Positions 25,391-35,137 of a stretch of DNA of 38,055 nucleotides are shown piece by piece. The notes beneath the pieces are model-generated. The model was not told the DNA's origin and searched no databases. It saw only the letters and a list, made by a program, of their open reading frames with translations. Each line of letters begins with the position of its first letter. Position 1 is the stretch's first letter. Made by a program: the position numbers and the translations under genes. This DNA comes from Candidatus Sigynarchaeota archaeon (GTDB lineage: Archaea > Asgardarchaeota > Lokiarchaeia > Sigynarchaeales > Sigynarchaeaceae). The stretch covers positions 1 through 38,055 of the forward strand of contig JAUQYW010000372.1 of NCBI GenBank assembly GCA_030587525.1, written 5' to 3'.

Positions 25391-27987
25391 GGCGAATCAG
25401 CTCCCTGATTCTTCGTTTCCCTTCCTTCGACCATCGATTTCAAGAGCAGCGCGTCTTTCCCGAAAGTGATGCTGTATTCCATTTCGTTGCCGGAAGGGAA
25501 TTTCGCGATAAGGGGATAGACCGCGAAGGGGAAAAGGTACCCGAATTGCATGCCATTCGGGATCACGTACCCGATGATCGGTTGCCGGAGCCGGTTGGCG
25601 AGCTGTCGCGGGACTTGGCAGTCAGTTTTCAACTCCAGCCCGCGCTCGAAGAACACGAGCTTGTATAAATAGCGTTTAACCCCCAATGTTTGGTCGATGC
25701 CCTTTTCGAAGATGGCAAGGGTCATGCTGCCACTTGCACGAAAATCGACCATAAACTTGATGGCCGCGGGCTTAGCGAGCATGTTATTGATCGAGATCCT
25801 AGTATATCCTTGCCAGTCATCGATGATGCTGAAGTCGAAATACCGCATCACGTGGAAAATATCGTAGGAAAATGTCTGGGAACCGAGCAATTCACCCGGG
25901 TCTTCAATGTCACACGATGGAAGATCGATGGAGGAAGACCGGAAGCTTCCACGCAGGTCCTCGAAAAGTTGCGTGATGTACCGGATGTACCGCTCCACGT
26001 CGGTGCGGAACGCGCCAAACAAGCCCTTAAACAGGCCATTGTCCTCGAAGATTAGCTTCGGGTCAACGGGCAATCCCTTGGTTTCCAGCGCATCGATCGA
26101 GTCGACCTTGTCATTCACCAACGATTCGATCATACAAGCTTGAGCGGCACCCTTTTCCTTTCCCATGCTGCTCACTTGCCCCAGCCACGCCTTGTCGAAC
26201 ACGCTCGAGGCATCGATATCCGGGTCGTGATACAGGTACGATCGATCGGTGATCGCGTGATACAAGAACGCACGCTGGTATTTTTCATCGAGTTTATCGA
26301 GCCGTCGCTTCCCGGCGATTTTCGAGTAACCGTATAGCACGTGCAAGCGGAAGGATGCTTTGTCGTCCTTGCCATGCCCATGAACGCGCGCCAGCATCTC
26401 TTCCCACGCGACATAAAGTGGCTCCTTTTGCGCGTCCCGCTTCCCACGCCACGGCTCCATGAGATCGTGGGAGCGTACGGCGTCGATGAAGATCCTTCCC
26501 ATGAAATACCCGTATTGGCGGAAGAACGTGGAATGAAATGGCTTCTGGGGAAAGAAAGGCTCGATGGCGCACAGTATTTCTGGTCTCGTTTTTCCAGCGA
26601 CGAGGCTTGGCTTGCCGACTGCTTCCTTGCATGCCTGGTAAAGACCACGGGGCAAGAATATGTGGACATCTGACGGGATGTCGGTCATGCTTTTCCCGAG
26701 CACGCGGCCTGCTCGCCCGAGACGCTGCACGAGCTCGTCGAACGACCGAAAATCGATGAACAAGAAATCGATGTTCTGGCGGCCGGCGCTTGTTTTTCTC
26801 GTGAAGTTGAACCCGATATCCACGGTGCTCGTGGCGAAGATGCACCTCGCTTCCTGCGCTTCCCTTCTATCGGCGGCCGTGATCGTGCCCGTGATGCGCT
26901 TGAACGAGTACCGCGCTCCGCGGGTCATGTTCTGGTCATGGAAGATCTCGGTCACGTGATGCAGCGAGTTGGCGATGACGGCGCCGTATTTTCCAGCATC
27001 GAGATATAGCTCGATGATGGCATCGATTGCAGCCTTCCTCATAACCACCGAAATAGGTTCTTTTGCATCCCGCTCGTGAACGTGCAAGGCGACCGGCGAG
27101 AGAAACGGTATATTCTCCTCAACAGGCAGTGATGGAATCGTGAAATCGTTGATCTCGATTCCCTTCATCCCGATATCGTCGCGCAGCACGCGCATGATGT
27201 GCTCGTTCGGCGTCGCCGATAGCAAGCAGAATTTCACGTCGCCGGCGCCATCCATCATGTGCCCCGATACTTTCCACCAGGTCGCCATCGTGAAAAACGT
27301 GGTGAGCTGGAACAAGTCGTAATAGTGGAACTCGTCGAAGATGAGGTATTTCACGTTCTTTAGCAAGTCGACGTGCAAGTTCTTCTTCTCGTTGGAATAA
27401 TACACATCGAAGATCACGTGATACAAGATATCCGGGTTGATGACGAGGATGTAGTTCCGCGCCTCGTAAACAACGTCTTGACTTGCTTTCCCGAGCTCGT
27501 CTCGTATATATTTCGTGATGATCTCATTTCGCGCGACGGGATTGGAAAGCAATGTGGCCAGAACCATACCGTTCCGGTGCTTCACCCCGGTTTCCACGTG
27601 GAGCAGGTGCCCAAGATCTTGCAAGTGCTTGGATGTGACGGGGAATGCGATGAATTCGTCCCGCAAGTGCTCGTCATCCAGGAAATCTATCACGTCGTTG
27701 ATGACTTGCGTGGCCAAGCAATTGACCGGAGCCACGTAAAGCACGCAATAAAACATTTTTCCAGCGTACTTGCTTGCCAGGGTTTTCAGATACCCTAGCG
27801 CGGCTCGTGTCTTGCCAGATCCGGTGGAATTATCGTTGATCACGACGTCATTGTTCGTCAATGCCGCGGTCGTCGCCTTCTGGTGCACGAGCTCGAGCCA
27901 GCCCGCGTCTTTCGCATCCGAAGAGCGCGGCGCGCTGGGTACGGCCCGGATCGACATGGGTGGGAGCGCGATCGTGAACTCGTCCAT
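25387..27987 (-). CDS. cas3: Cas3' helicase of type I-D (no HD domain)
   Basis: 866 residues. Superfamily 2 helicase motifs in order: Walker A TGSGKT at 55-60, the DEFH box in YLIFDEFHYYD near 218, the SAT motif in LLSATPNEH near 256, STVDIGFNF near 385, and QRLGRAGR near 417. It lacks an N-terminal HD nuclease; in type I-D the HD nuclease is carried by Cas10d, as here. After target binding it unwinds DNA at the R-loop. It is divergent from the effector operon across 138 bases, with its own TATA-like site (TTAAATATAGG on the minus strand, 28015-28005) about 25 bases before the ATG. This implies a leaderless transcript shared with csa3. Confidence 0.92.
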   Translation of the reverse strand: MDEFTIALPPMSIRAVPSAPRSSDAKDAGWLELVHQKATTAALTNNDVVINDNSTGSGKTRAALGYLKTLASKYAGKMFYCVLYVAPVNCLATQVINDVIDFLDDEHLRDEFIAFPVTSKHLQDLGHLLHVETGVKHRNGMVLATLLSNPVARNEIITKYIRDELGKASQDVVYEARNYILVINPDILYHVIFDVYYSNEKKNLHVDLLKNVKYLIFDEFHYYDLFQLTTFFTMATWWKVSGHMMDGAGDVKFCLLSATPNEHIMRVLRDDIGMKGIEINDFTIPSLPVEENIPFLSPVALHVHERDAKEPISVVMRKAAIDAIIELYLDAGKYGAVIANSLHHVTEIFHDQNMTRGARYSFKRITGTITAADRREAQEARCIFATSTVDIGFNFTRKTSAGRQNIDFLFIDFRSFDELVQRLGRAGRVLGKSMTDIPSDVHIFLPRGLYQACKEAVGKPSLVAGKTRPEILCAIEPFFPQKPFHSTFFRQYGYFMGRIFIDAVRSHDLMEPWRGKRDAQKEPLYVAWEEMLARVHGHGKDDKASFRLHVLYGYSKIAGKRRLDKLDEKYQRAFLYHAITDRSYLYHDPDIDASSVFDKAWLGQVSSMGKEKGAAQACMIESLVNDKVDSIDALETKGLPVDPKLIFEDNGLFKGLFGAFRTDVERYIRYITQLFEDLRGSFRSSSIDLPSCDIEDPGELLGSQTFSYDIFHVMRYFDFSIIDDWQGYTRISINNMLAKPAAIKFMVDFRASGSMTLAIFEKGIDQTLGVKRYLYKLVFFERGLELKTDCQVPRQLANRLRQPIIGYVIPNGMQFGYLFPFAVYPLIAKFPSGNEMEYSITFGKDALLLKSMVEGRETKNQGADSP

Positions 27988-28125
27988 GAGTGATCTTGCA
28001 AGAATCCTATATTTAACTTTGTTGTTGATATCACTGGCGCGGAAAAGTTACAATTGCCTGTAATGTTTTCATAATTCTGTATTGGGGCGGCAATCTTATA
28101 TAGCGGTTTTAGCCTTGATTCACCC
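27988..28125. promoter_or_regulatory. Bidirectional cas promoter
   Basis: Two TATA boxes face outward: CTTATATAG at 28095-28103, 27 bases before the cas10d ATG, and TTAAATATAGG on the minus strand at 28015-28005, about 23 bases before the cas3' ATG. Both would give leaderless mRNAs. The CCCGT/ACGGG inverted repeat of the CRISPR leaders is not found here. Confidence 0.65.
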
Positions 28126-30816
28126 ATGAGCGAGAAAAAAGCATCGCACGACGGAACTTTGCAGATAGACAAGATTGAGCCCGTGTTCGACTTCTCGTTT
28201 GCTGGCACGATCGAATCGCGCTCGAGATACGAGGAAAAAATCAAGCTCTTGAATCTCGTCATCGAGCATTCCCGTGCCCGGTATTCGCAAATCATCCAAT
28301 TCGGTGCAAAGACGGGCGAGACGTATTTTGAACACGCGATCAAAGGTATTCACACGATCGTGCAGCTCGCAGACCTCATCTTTTCCCCATTGCCGTCCGC
28401 GGACGAGGCGTCGCTTGAACGGCTGATCATCACGTGCCTTGCGTATCTGGTCCACGACATGAACAAGTTCCCGTGGAACAAGGGCAAGGGAAAGGAAACC
28501 TATTTTTCTGACACAGCGATCATCGAGGAGCTTCGCGCTGTCAACGCCGCGTCGGATAATGCCATCGATGCCATGTTGCCTGGGTGGGACAAGTACAAGA
28601 TTGACATGATGATCATGATCCGGGGCCACTCGTTAGCGACCGGCGACCGCGCGGCGGAGCTCCTTCTAGGCGCTCCTGAAAAATACGTGCCCGCCGATCG
28701 CGCCGCGAGCATCATCCCTCTTGACGAGTTATCACGATTAATCGACGTGCTAAGGCTCGTCGACGTGCTCGATCTTTCCCGGCAGCCTTCTCGGGGCCAT
28801 TACACGTTCAAGGCTCGTGACAAAGACGGCAAACCATACGACGAGGACATCGATCATGCCAAGATCATCGACCACGTCGAGACGCTCTTGTCTAGAATCG
28901 CGCGCGAGGCGGTCAAGATCTTGAGCTTGCGCGTGGTTAAGAATGCATCCCGGTTCACGAACGTGCTCGCCAACTCCGCCATAGCGACGCTTTCGGAAAA
29001 ATACAGCATCTTTCCCCTCCGCGTGTTTTCGACGGGCGCTTTTCTATATGTCAAGAAGCGCCAATACCACTCCATGACCGATGGTGAAAACATCCCCAAA
29101 GCAAGCAAGGTGGCCGAGATCGAGTCGGCGATCGCCGCTGCGTTCGTGGGCCGCATCGACAGGTTCATGATGGCACGGCTCCCGGTCGAGGGTTTCATCT
29201 ATGAGCAAACGAGCATGGGGGTCAAGATCCATGATTACGTGTACCAGCAGCCGAATGCGAAGGAGAAGATGGCCCTGGTCATCGCGGAATTTGCCATGCA
29301 TCTACCGCCGTTTGCGATAAAAGAAGAAAAATACAAGGATTCATCGAGATACAAGAGCATTCTCAGCATGGAAAAGTATGTCGACAAGGACGTGATGTCG
29401 CTACCCGGTATTAGCAAATGGCAAGGGGGAAGCAACCGTGAACTCCTCCTGGACAACGACAGGTGGAAAATCGCGAAGTTCTTGCACACCGTGTATTTCG
29501 CCATCATGAAATTGAATGACAAGATCGATCCTGTCGTGCTGATGAAGGAACTTCTCGTGAAAATTGGTATCGAACCCGCATTGAGAGGCATGTATGACGC
29601 GAACATGCAAATGGCTGGAAAAATACGGAAGTCGTCGGTGGAATTTTATCGATACGCGTTCTTTCATCTGGTCGGCGATGCCATCGTGAGTTCCGGAAAG
29701 ACGATGGATGGCATAGCTGGGCTAGCAAAAGACCTCGTCCTGGAAAAGATGGATGAATTTCCAACTACAGAATCGTTCATGGAAAACCCGGAATCGTTCG
29801 TGCGCGATCACTTGCAGCTTTTTGACGTGCGTGGCCGGTCATCCGACTTGATACAAGATTCCAGCCCGGAAAACGCGAACCAGTGTTGTTCGTGTGGAAA
29901 GCGTATGCCTACGACGGGGTCAAAGACCAGGGACGAGAAAACCTATAAATGGTATGCCGAGAAGGTACCTGAAGGCGTTCCGGTCGAAAAGTTTTCGAAC
30001 TTGCTGAAAGCAGGGATGCGATCGAAACCAAGACGCATGGTGTGCAAATCTTGCGAATGGCGCGTGTATCTGGATGCGATCCTCAGTCCCGTTTCGGGAA
30101 AGTTTGCGAGCTGGTATCCCGTTTTCTACATTCCCGACGGCTATCCACGGGCCATGATCGTGTCGATACAGAAGGAACTCGAAAAATTGCGGCAGGCAAA
30201 TCCCGGATTGAACTCGTTCATGGTGTCGATGAAGGGACCCGATATCGAAGGATTCGGCAAGATTGCCGTGACCGTGCACGAGGCCTACGGGTTCACGATC
30301 CCGTCGATACCGGACGAGGTATGCTGCTCGATACCGCTCGATTGGCGGATAAAGGATGGAATTCCCGTGGCAGAGCAGTACTTCACGGTACTCTCGAATA
30401 TACTCCACCTGGCGAGAAAAACACGGATGCGCGTGGCGCTTACCAAATTGCGCAATGATTACGAGGAAATGATGACCACGGGTGATATTTTCCTGCAAGA
30501 GATCCCGGATTCATTTTCGTGGCTGCTCGGGGAAACCCACGAGCTCTCATTCGAGAAGGCCGAGCTCGCCTTGGCCGTGCTGTCAAAGGTCAAGGAAATC
30601 GCGTTCAAGGTCGCAGGTGGAAAAGACACGGACGAGGTGGCCGTGGGTATCATCGATAATGCGCGGCGGGGTATGGATGCGGTGCTGCACTACCTGGAAC
30701 CGAAGCGCCAAAAAATCAAGCAGTCCAAGGAACGATCGTGGTCGATGGCTGGCGATGTCGTGCAGCTCTTGCACGAGGTGAATGATATCAAGATCAAGAT
30801 CGATGCTTTGACGTGA
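28126..30816 (+). CDS. cas10d: Cas10d (Csc3), large subunit with HD nuclease
   Basis: 896 residues. N-terminal HD domain: H70 in ETYFEHAIKGIH and H110-D111 in AYLVHDMNK, the metal-binding pair. A zinc ribbon at about 585-642 has CSCGKRMP and MVCKSCEW (CxxC twice). The palm lacks an obvious GGDD, as expected for type I-D, where Cas10d does not make cyclic oligoadenylate. It recognises the PAM and cuts DNA in the Cascade-like complex, with Cas3' supplying helicase activity. The C-terminus ends with helical segments (SMAGDVVQLLHEVNDIKIKI). The stop overlaps the next start by one base (TGATG), and the small subunit-like protein is a separate gene. Confidence 0.93.
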   Translation: MSEKKASHDGTLQIDKIEPVFDFSFAGTIESRSRYEEKIKLLNLVIEHSRARYSQIIQFGAKTGETYFEHAIKGIHTIVQLADLIFSPLPSADEASLERLIITCLAYLVHDMNKFPWNKGKGKETYFSDTAIIEELRAVNAASDNAIDAMLPGWDKYKIDMMIMIRGHSLATGDRAAELLLGAPEKYVPADRAASIIPLDELSRLIDVLRLVDVLDLSRQPSRGHYTFKARDKDGKPYDEDIDHAKIIDHVETLLSRIAREAVKILSLRVVKNASRFTNVLANSAIATLSEKYSIFPLRVFSTGAFLYVKKRQYHSMTDGENIPKASKVAEIESAIAAAFVGRIDRFMMARLPVEGFIYEQTSMGVKIHDYVYQQPNAKEKMALVIAEFAMHLPPFAIKEEKYKDSSRYKSILSMEKYVDKDVMSLPGISKWQGGSNRELLLDNDRWKIAKFLHTVYFAIMKLNDKIDPVVLMKELLVKIGIEPALRGMYDANMQMAGKIRKSSVEFYRYAFFHLVGDAIVSSGKTMDGIAGLAKDLVLEKMDEFPTTESFMENPESFVRDHLQLFDVRGRSSDLIQDSSPENANQCCSCGKRMPTTGSKTRDEKTYKWYAEKVPEGVPVEKFSNLLKAGMRSKPRRMVCKSCEWRVYLDAILSPVSGKFASWYPVFYIPDGYPRAMIVSIQKELEKLRQANPGLNSFMVSMKGPDIEGFGKIAVTVHEAYGFTIPSIPDEVCCSIPLDWRIKDGIPVAEQYFTVLSNILHLARKTRMRVALTKLRNDYEEMMTTGDIFLQEIPDSFSWLLGETHELSFEKAELALAVLSKVKEIAFKVAGGKDTDEVAVGIIDNARRGMDAVLHYLEPKRQKIKQSKERSWSMAGDVVQLLHEVNDIKIKIDALT

Positions 30817-31274
30817 TGAACATGGAAAAGAAAAATGAAACGTTGATAGAGCAGATGGCGGGCTTGATGCTCACCGGCGACATGTCGAAGGGTTTTTCCG
30901 ACTACAAGAAGGCGAAAGCCCTCGACGCGCTGTTCAAAGTCATCAAGCAAGCCAAGAAAGGTTCCACGAACGACGACATCTTGGCCGACGCGGCCAACCA
31001 GATCAGGTCGTTCCTGGACGAAGATGCCAAGGCTGCCGGGTATGATTCGATAGGCGAAAAGAAGGCGGGTGCCATCGCCAAGTTCATCGAGTTATTCCGG
31101 CAATTGTGTGACGAGAACTACGGTGGGAACGTGCGAGCAACGTACCGGAACCGAAATCACCTTCGGTCGGCATATCTCTGGTACGTGTCGGCAAATATCG
31201 GCAAGCTCGCCGCGGCGAAGAAAGAACGGGAAAAAAATACGAGCGCGAAAGATTCTAACGCAAAGCAAAAGTGA
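30816..31274 (+). CDS. Stand-alone small subunit-like protein (Cas11d candidate)
   Basis: 152 residues from the ATG at 30816 (TGATG overlap with cas10d; GTG at 30813 and ATG at 30822 are alternatives). All helical and Lys-rich: FSDYKKAKALDALFKVIKQA, AGAIAKFIELFRQLCDENYG, then RATYRNRNHLRSAYLWY. It sits between cas10d and csc2, where no such gene is usual. In the type I-D systems studied, the small subunit Cas11d comes from an internal start inside cas10d. The helical make-up, size and position suggest the small subunit is encoded separately here. The sequence resembles a Cas10d-type C-terminal domain only loosely, so the assignment is an inference. Confidence 0.65.
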   Translation: MNMEKKNETLIEQMAGLMLTGDMSKGFSDYKKAKALDALFKVIKQAKKGSTNDDILADAANQIRSFLDEDAKAAGYDSIGEKKAGAIAKFIELFRQLCDENYGGNVRATYRNRNHLRSAYLWYVSANIGKLAAAKKEREKNTSAKDSNAKQK

Positions 31275-32239
31275 TGAACATGACCATCGAGAGTTACAAG
31301 GAGCATTTCGCCCCGCAGCGGGCGGATGTCAAGGGTGGGAAGTACATTTCGGTATTCATTATCCGCAAAACCGAATCCGAATGTATTTTCCGCACCGACA
31401 AGGAGATCTCCAATGAAATCACCTTGGCGGGCAAAACACGAAGGGACCTGGACACGCAATTTGCCCGGGTCTACATCTCGAAGCGAAAGCAAGTTGCGCC
31501 CGAGCGCAGGTCGGGTCGGGAGATCCTCCGAAAGTTCGGGCTATTGAACAAGAACGAGGACGGTTCCCCGTGCGAGATCAATTCCAAGAAAATGTGCGGG
31601 AAGTGCGCGGATTGCTGTCTTTACGGGAGCGCGATCGGTGACGAGGGTGCATTGAAATCCCACGTCGTGTCCGATGAATCATTCTCCATGCTTCCATACG
31701 ACGTCGTGACAACCGAGCACACATTCAACGCGATCTACGATACCGGCACCATGATCGATGCGAGCGGGAAGCAATCACAGGCGCTCGGCACGGACGAGGT
31801 GGTTCGACCGGGCGAGTTTTTCCTCGACATCGAGACTATCACAGATGTGACCATGGACGAGTTCATCTACGTGCTGGCAAACATCACCCGCACGCGTCGA
31901 TACGGCGCGATGAGCTCAAGGCTCGGAAAGATGTCCAACTTGGTCATCGGCATCGCGTTCTCCAATTGCGAGCTGTTCGCCAACTTGGAATGGACGCAAG
32001 AGACCTACGACGAGATTTGCCACGAGTTGAAAGTTGCAGACGACACCGTTCCCGATTTCCCCCTCGATCCGGATGTCGTCAAGCGATGCGCGGAGAATGT
32101 CATGCGGCGGAAAGTCGGGACCATGAATGGCGAGGTCTTGCTGCTCGACGCGAAGGAGACCGCGCAGATCATTGATCAGGTATCCGACATCTATCGTGAT
32201 GAGAAGAAGCTAAAGACTGTATTGTCGCGGTTGGCGTGA
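31274..32239 (+). CDS. csc2: Cas7d (Csc2), backbone subunit
   Basis: 321 residues from the ATG at 31274, which overlaps the upstream stop (TGATG; GTG at 31271 is an alternative). It carries the Csc2 hallmark zinc-binding stretch CGKCADCCLYGSAIG near residues 105-118. An RRM-like core follows, with DEGALKSHVVSDESF and the conserved VRPGEFFLDIETI, then TRTRRYGAMSSRLG. Copies of this protein coat the crRNA along the guide and kink the target. Length is close to other Csc2 proteins. The junction bases GTGATGAACATG are the same as those before the previous gene. Confidence 0.93.
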   Translation: MNMTIESYKEHFAPQRADVKGGKYISVFIIRKTESECIFRTDKEISNEITLAGKTRRDLDTQFARVYISKRKQVAPERRSGREILRKFGLLNKNEDGSPCEINSKKMCGKCADCCLYGSAIGDEGALKSHVVSDESFSMLPYDVVTTEHTFNAIYDTGTMIDASGKQSQALGTDEVVRPGEFFLDIETITDVTMDEFIYVLANITRTRRYGAMSSRLGKMSNLVIGIAFSNCELFANLEWTQETYDEICHELKVADDTVPDFPLDPDVVKRCAENVMRRKVGTMNGEVLLLDAKETAQIIDQVSDIYRDEKKLKTVLSRLA

Positions 32240-32285
32240 TGCCGCGACCTTTTCTTTCCACCAAAAGATGGAGGTTATTCAACAC

Positions 32286-32990
32286 ATGATAATCAAGGAA
32301 TGCGTGCTCGATGTTATGGAAAACTTGCTATTCGTATCGACCGAATTCGGGGCAGAATATCACGCGTATGGATTCATTGGCAACACGGCTCTCCCGTATG
32401 CTCTTGGCCTCGTCGAAGTCAATTACAAGCAATTTGCCGTGCCTATGCATCGCGAGCACTTTGGAAAGCTTGCAGTTCAAGGTATTTACGTCACGCCTGC
32501 AACCTTTGTGGGCGACGTCGCGTTCAAGCTGGAACGGTTTAACTGCATGCCGGATCGCTATGACTTGACGTGGGACCCGGCCCAGACCCAAGGGGGCAGG
32601 ACGGTCAACTATCCCGACGAGGGATGGTGGAAGATGATCCGGCGCGGCAACAAGGGCGTGTTCTACATCCTCTCGGAGAAGGACGACGTGATCATACCGG
32701 CCTACGCGCGCATCGGAAAGCTTATGTCCAAGTGCAAGATCACCACGGCGATCGTGCCTTTCACCAAGCAGAAGGGCCGCGTGGAGGCCGGCATCATCTT
32801 GCGCGCCGAAGATATTCCCAGTGCCATAGAATTGATAGAATACGAGAAGATGCCCGTGCAGCACGGCATGTACTTGCGTAACTGCACGTTCGAAGGGCCT
32901 CACGTCTCGATCCGGTCGACCTTGCTCCGCACGGTCAACATCCCCGCGGGTTGCGGCTTTTACACGGCAACCGGGGAGGAGGCAGGTTGA
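32286..32990 (+). CDS. csc1: Cas5d (Csc1), crRNA 5'-handle subunit
   Basis: 234 residues. An upstream ATG at 32268 is in frame, but GGAGGT at 32270-32275 sits 11 bases before the ATG at 32286, so the later start is chosen. The N-terminus has the Csc1 pattern: FVSTEFGAEYHAYGFIGNTALPYALGL. The middle (TVNYPDEGWWKMIRRGNKG) and the C-terminal IRSTLLRTVNIPAG also fit. Csc1 caps the complex at the crRNA 5' handle and contacts Cas10d. A 46-base gap follows csc2, the longest inside this operon. The stop nearly touches cas6. Confidence 0.9.
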   Translation: MIIKECVLDVMENLLFVSTEFGAEYHAYGFIGNTALPYALGLVEVNYKQFAVPMHREHFGKLAVQGIYVTPATFVGDVAFKLERFNCMPDRYDLTWDPAQTQGGRTVNYPDEGWWKMIRRGNKGVFYILSEKDDVIIPAYARIGKLMSKCKITTAIVPFTKQKGRVEAGIILRAEDIPSAIELIEYEKMPVQHGMYLRNCTFEGPHVSIRSTLLRTVNIPAGCGFYTATGEEAG

Positions 32991-32992
32991 TC

Positions 32993-33838
32993 ATGGCGGG
33001 AATTCCTCAAGTCGAACCGGTCCAATGGGCATGGGCCGGGCACGTGCTCGTCCACTGCAAGATCGACGTCATCGCATTGAATGACGCCACGGTGGAACTA
33101 TATACCATGACCGGGTGCCTGGGCATGATGTACGCCCTGGTCGAGGTTAGCAATCCTCGCCTCTCGAAAGCATTGCACGCCACGAGCGTCGTGAAGCCGT
33201 GGTCATTTTCCTTGTTGAAAATGGACACTTACCAGAAGACCGGGGAGAAAGGCAAGTATGTCGTGAAGAAAGGAACCCGGGGCTATTGGATCGTCAACAC
33301 AATCGACCCGGGCGTGCGCGATGCCACGATCTCGTTGATGAATAGTGGCGCAAAACTGCACTTCAACCGGCTGGAACTCGGGATCGAGAAGATCGAACAT
33401 CACGACTTGTCTTACGCGGGCTATCCTGAAACGGGGATCGACACGATCACGGTGCAATTGCATTCGCCAACGTTCTTTTACGAAGCCGCTACCAAGCGAA
33501 TGGTGCCGTTCACGTCGCGAGCATACATCGATTTCCAGCTCAGGAAATTAAAGGACGCGGGCATCGTGGCCGGTTACTCTATCGACGATATCGACCCGTT
33601 CATCCGCGTCTTGCGCGACGACACGACCGAGAAATGGTTACAGGTCAGCTCCCCCGGCAAGCCCGGGATAGTGTCAAGGAAGGGGAAGGTCGGGTTCGTC
33701 ACCTTCAAGTTGTCCGGCGACGACGACGCGAGGCAAATCGCGTGGGAGATCATCCATGCGTCGCAGTTCACGGGAATTGGCTCGCGCACCTCGATGGGAT
33801 TCGGCCACAACTCGATCAAATCGTTCAAGGACTCGTGA
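32993..33838 (+). CDS. cas6: Cas6 pre-crRNA endoribonuclease
   Basis: 281 residues from the ATG at 32993. GGGGAGGAGG at 32974-32983 lies about ten bases upstream, so the longer frame from 32951, which would overlap csc1 by 40 bases, is not preferred. Two RAMP-type halves are visible. The C-terminal glycine-rich loop GIGSRTSMGFG is the signature of Cas6. It cuts array transcripts in the repeat, leaving an ATTAAAAC handle. A catalytic His is not assigned with certainty (candidates are in LVHCKI near the start). The stop is directly followed by the cas2 ATG. Confidence 0.92.
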   Translation: MAGIPQVEPVQWAWAGHVLVHCKIDVIALNDATVELYTMTGCLGMMYALVEVSNPRLSKALHATSVVKPWSFSLLKMDTYQKTGEKGKYVVKKGTRGYWIVNTIDPGVRDATISLMNSGAKLHFNRLELGIEKIEHHDLSYAGYPETGIDTITVQLHSPTFFYEAATKRMVPFTSRAYIDFQLRKLKDAGIVAGYSIDDIDPFIRVLRDDTTEKWLQVSSPGKPGIVSRKGKVGFVTFKLSGDDDARQIAWEIIHASQFTGIGSRTSMGFGHNSIKSFKDS

Positions 33839-34108
33839 ATGAATATGTACGTGGTGATGTACGATATCGCTGATCCGAAGCGGCTCGCTGCAATTGCAAA
33901 GATCTGCGAGAAATACTTGATTCGGGTGCAAAAATCCGTGTTTGAAGGGGATCTTGGCAAGGCCGAGCTACATGCGATGCGAAGCGATATCGAGGATACC
34001 ATTGAACCATCCGAAGATGTCGTGTTCATTTATACGGTTCCCCGCGTCGCCGTGAAGGACAAAATCATTCTGGGAAAGGAACCGGATCACCCCTACATCA
34101 TCACATAG
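33839..34108 (+). CDS. cas2: Cas2 adaptation protein
   Basis: 89 residues, normal for Cas2. The first strand MYVVMYDIADPKRL ends with the conserved Asp, then helix AAIAKICEKYLIRVQKSVFEG, and the EDVVFIYTVPR strand near the end. It forms the central dimer of the Cas1-Cas2 integrase. The ATG follows the cas6 stop without a gap; a second ATG at 33845 is possible. It comes before cas1, the reverse of the common cas1-cas2 order. Confidence 0.95.
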   Translation: MNMYVVMYDIADPKRLAAIAKICEKYLIRVQKSVFEGDLGKAELHAMRSDIEDTIEPSEDVVFIYTVPRVAVKDKIILGKEPDHPYIIT

Positions 34109-34123
34109 ACTGGTGGTTACCCT

Positions 34124-35134
34124 GTGAAGGAAACACTCTACATCATGACCGGCAATTTCTCTCTTGCGAAACACGGGGATGCCATCGAATTTACCGCGCC
34201 TGATGCGGAGCATGAAGGCCAGAAATGCACGAGGATCATTCCCACAGCTATGCTGGATTCCATCGAACTTTATGGGAACGCGCAAGTTACCACGCCTGTC
34301 TTGCAGTTTTGCAACGAGATCGGGATTCCGTGTTATTTCAACACGTATAACGGCATTCCGGTCGGTGTATTCATTCCCGAATCGTCACATTCAAGCATCG
34401 TGAAGTTGAAGCAATACGCGACGTTTATCGACCCGAACAAGAAACTCCACGTTGCCAAGGCCATCGTCATGAAGGCCTCCAACGAGCGCCGTCGCATCAT
34501 CGAAAAATATGATAAGAAAGAGATGGTGACCGAAATCAAGAATGAGATCAAGAAATTGATGGAAAACATCAGTTCGGTGCAAGATGTCGAGACACTTCGC
34601 GGCATAGAAGGCAATATCATGAAATCTTTTTTTGGAGGTTTTTCCAAATTACTATTCCATCTCCCGTTCGATGGCAGGTCGAAACAACCACCGCTCGACG
34701 AGGGTAATGCGATTCTTGGATGGGGAAACGTTATATTATACAACACAGTGCGCAACGAGATTTTTAAGGTGGCGCTCGACCCACAAGTCGGGTTTTTACA
34801 CGAACCCCACGAGAACCGTGCATCGCTTGCTATTGACATCGCCGAGATTTTCCGCCCGATCATCGTCGATAATTTGATCTTGCGCCTCGATCACAAGCGA
34901 ACGCTCTTGCCTGTGCATTTCGACAAGGACGAGATCAAGTGTTACTTAAACCAGCAAGGGAAGCGGATCTGGATAAGGGAATACTTCGACTTTTTGCATG
35001 GAACTATCGATTATCCCCCCCTTCAAAGAAAAATATCGGTCAAGGAGGAGATCCGGCTGGAGGGTTATAACTTGATCAAGTACATCACTGGAGAGAAGGA
35101 CGAATACATTCCCATCGATTTTAAAAACACATGA
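34124..35134 (+). CDS. cas1: Cas1 integrase
   Basis: 336 residues from a GTG start at 34124, with GGTGGT about seven bases before it. An N-terminal beta domain (residues 1-90) is followed by the helical catalytic domain. Conserved catalytic residues: E162 in RGIEGN, H226 in GFLHEPH, and E241 in ASLAIDIAEIFRP. It integrates new spacers at the leader end of an array. Two arrays with matching leaders and one Cas1 imply that this protein serves both. The gene is 15 bases after cas2 and three bases before cas4. Confidence 0.96.
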   Translation: MKETLYIMTGNFSLAKHGDAIEFTAPDAEHEGQKCTRIIPTAMLDSIELYGNAQVTTPVLQFCNEIGIPCYFNTYNGIPVGVFIPESSHSSIVKLKQYATFIDPNKKLHVAKAIVMKASNERRRIIEKYDKKEMVTEIKNEIKKLMENISSVQDVETLRGIEGNIMKSFFGGFSKLLFHLPFDGRSKQPPLDEGNAILGWGNVILYNTVRNEIFKVALDPQVGFLHEPHENRASLAIDIAEIFRPIIVDNLILRLDHKRTLLPVHFDKDEIKCYLNQQGKRIWIREYFDFLHGTIDYPPLQRKISVKEEIRLEGYNLIKYITGEKDEYIPIDFKNT

Positions 35135-35137
35135 GAC

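Noticed and set aside
28126..30816. Cyclic oligoadenylate synthesis by Cas10d feeding the Csa3 CARF domain
   Set aside because: No GGDD palm motif is visible in this Cas10d, in line with type I-D. Any ligand for Csa3 would need another source.
32951..32992. Longer N-terminus for Cas6 starting inside csc1
   Set aside because: The extra residues MRLLHGNRGGGRLI do not look like Cas6, and a strong GGGGAGGAGG site precedes the ATG at 32993.
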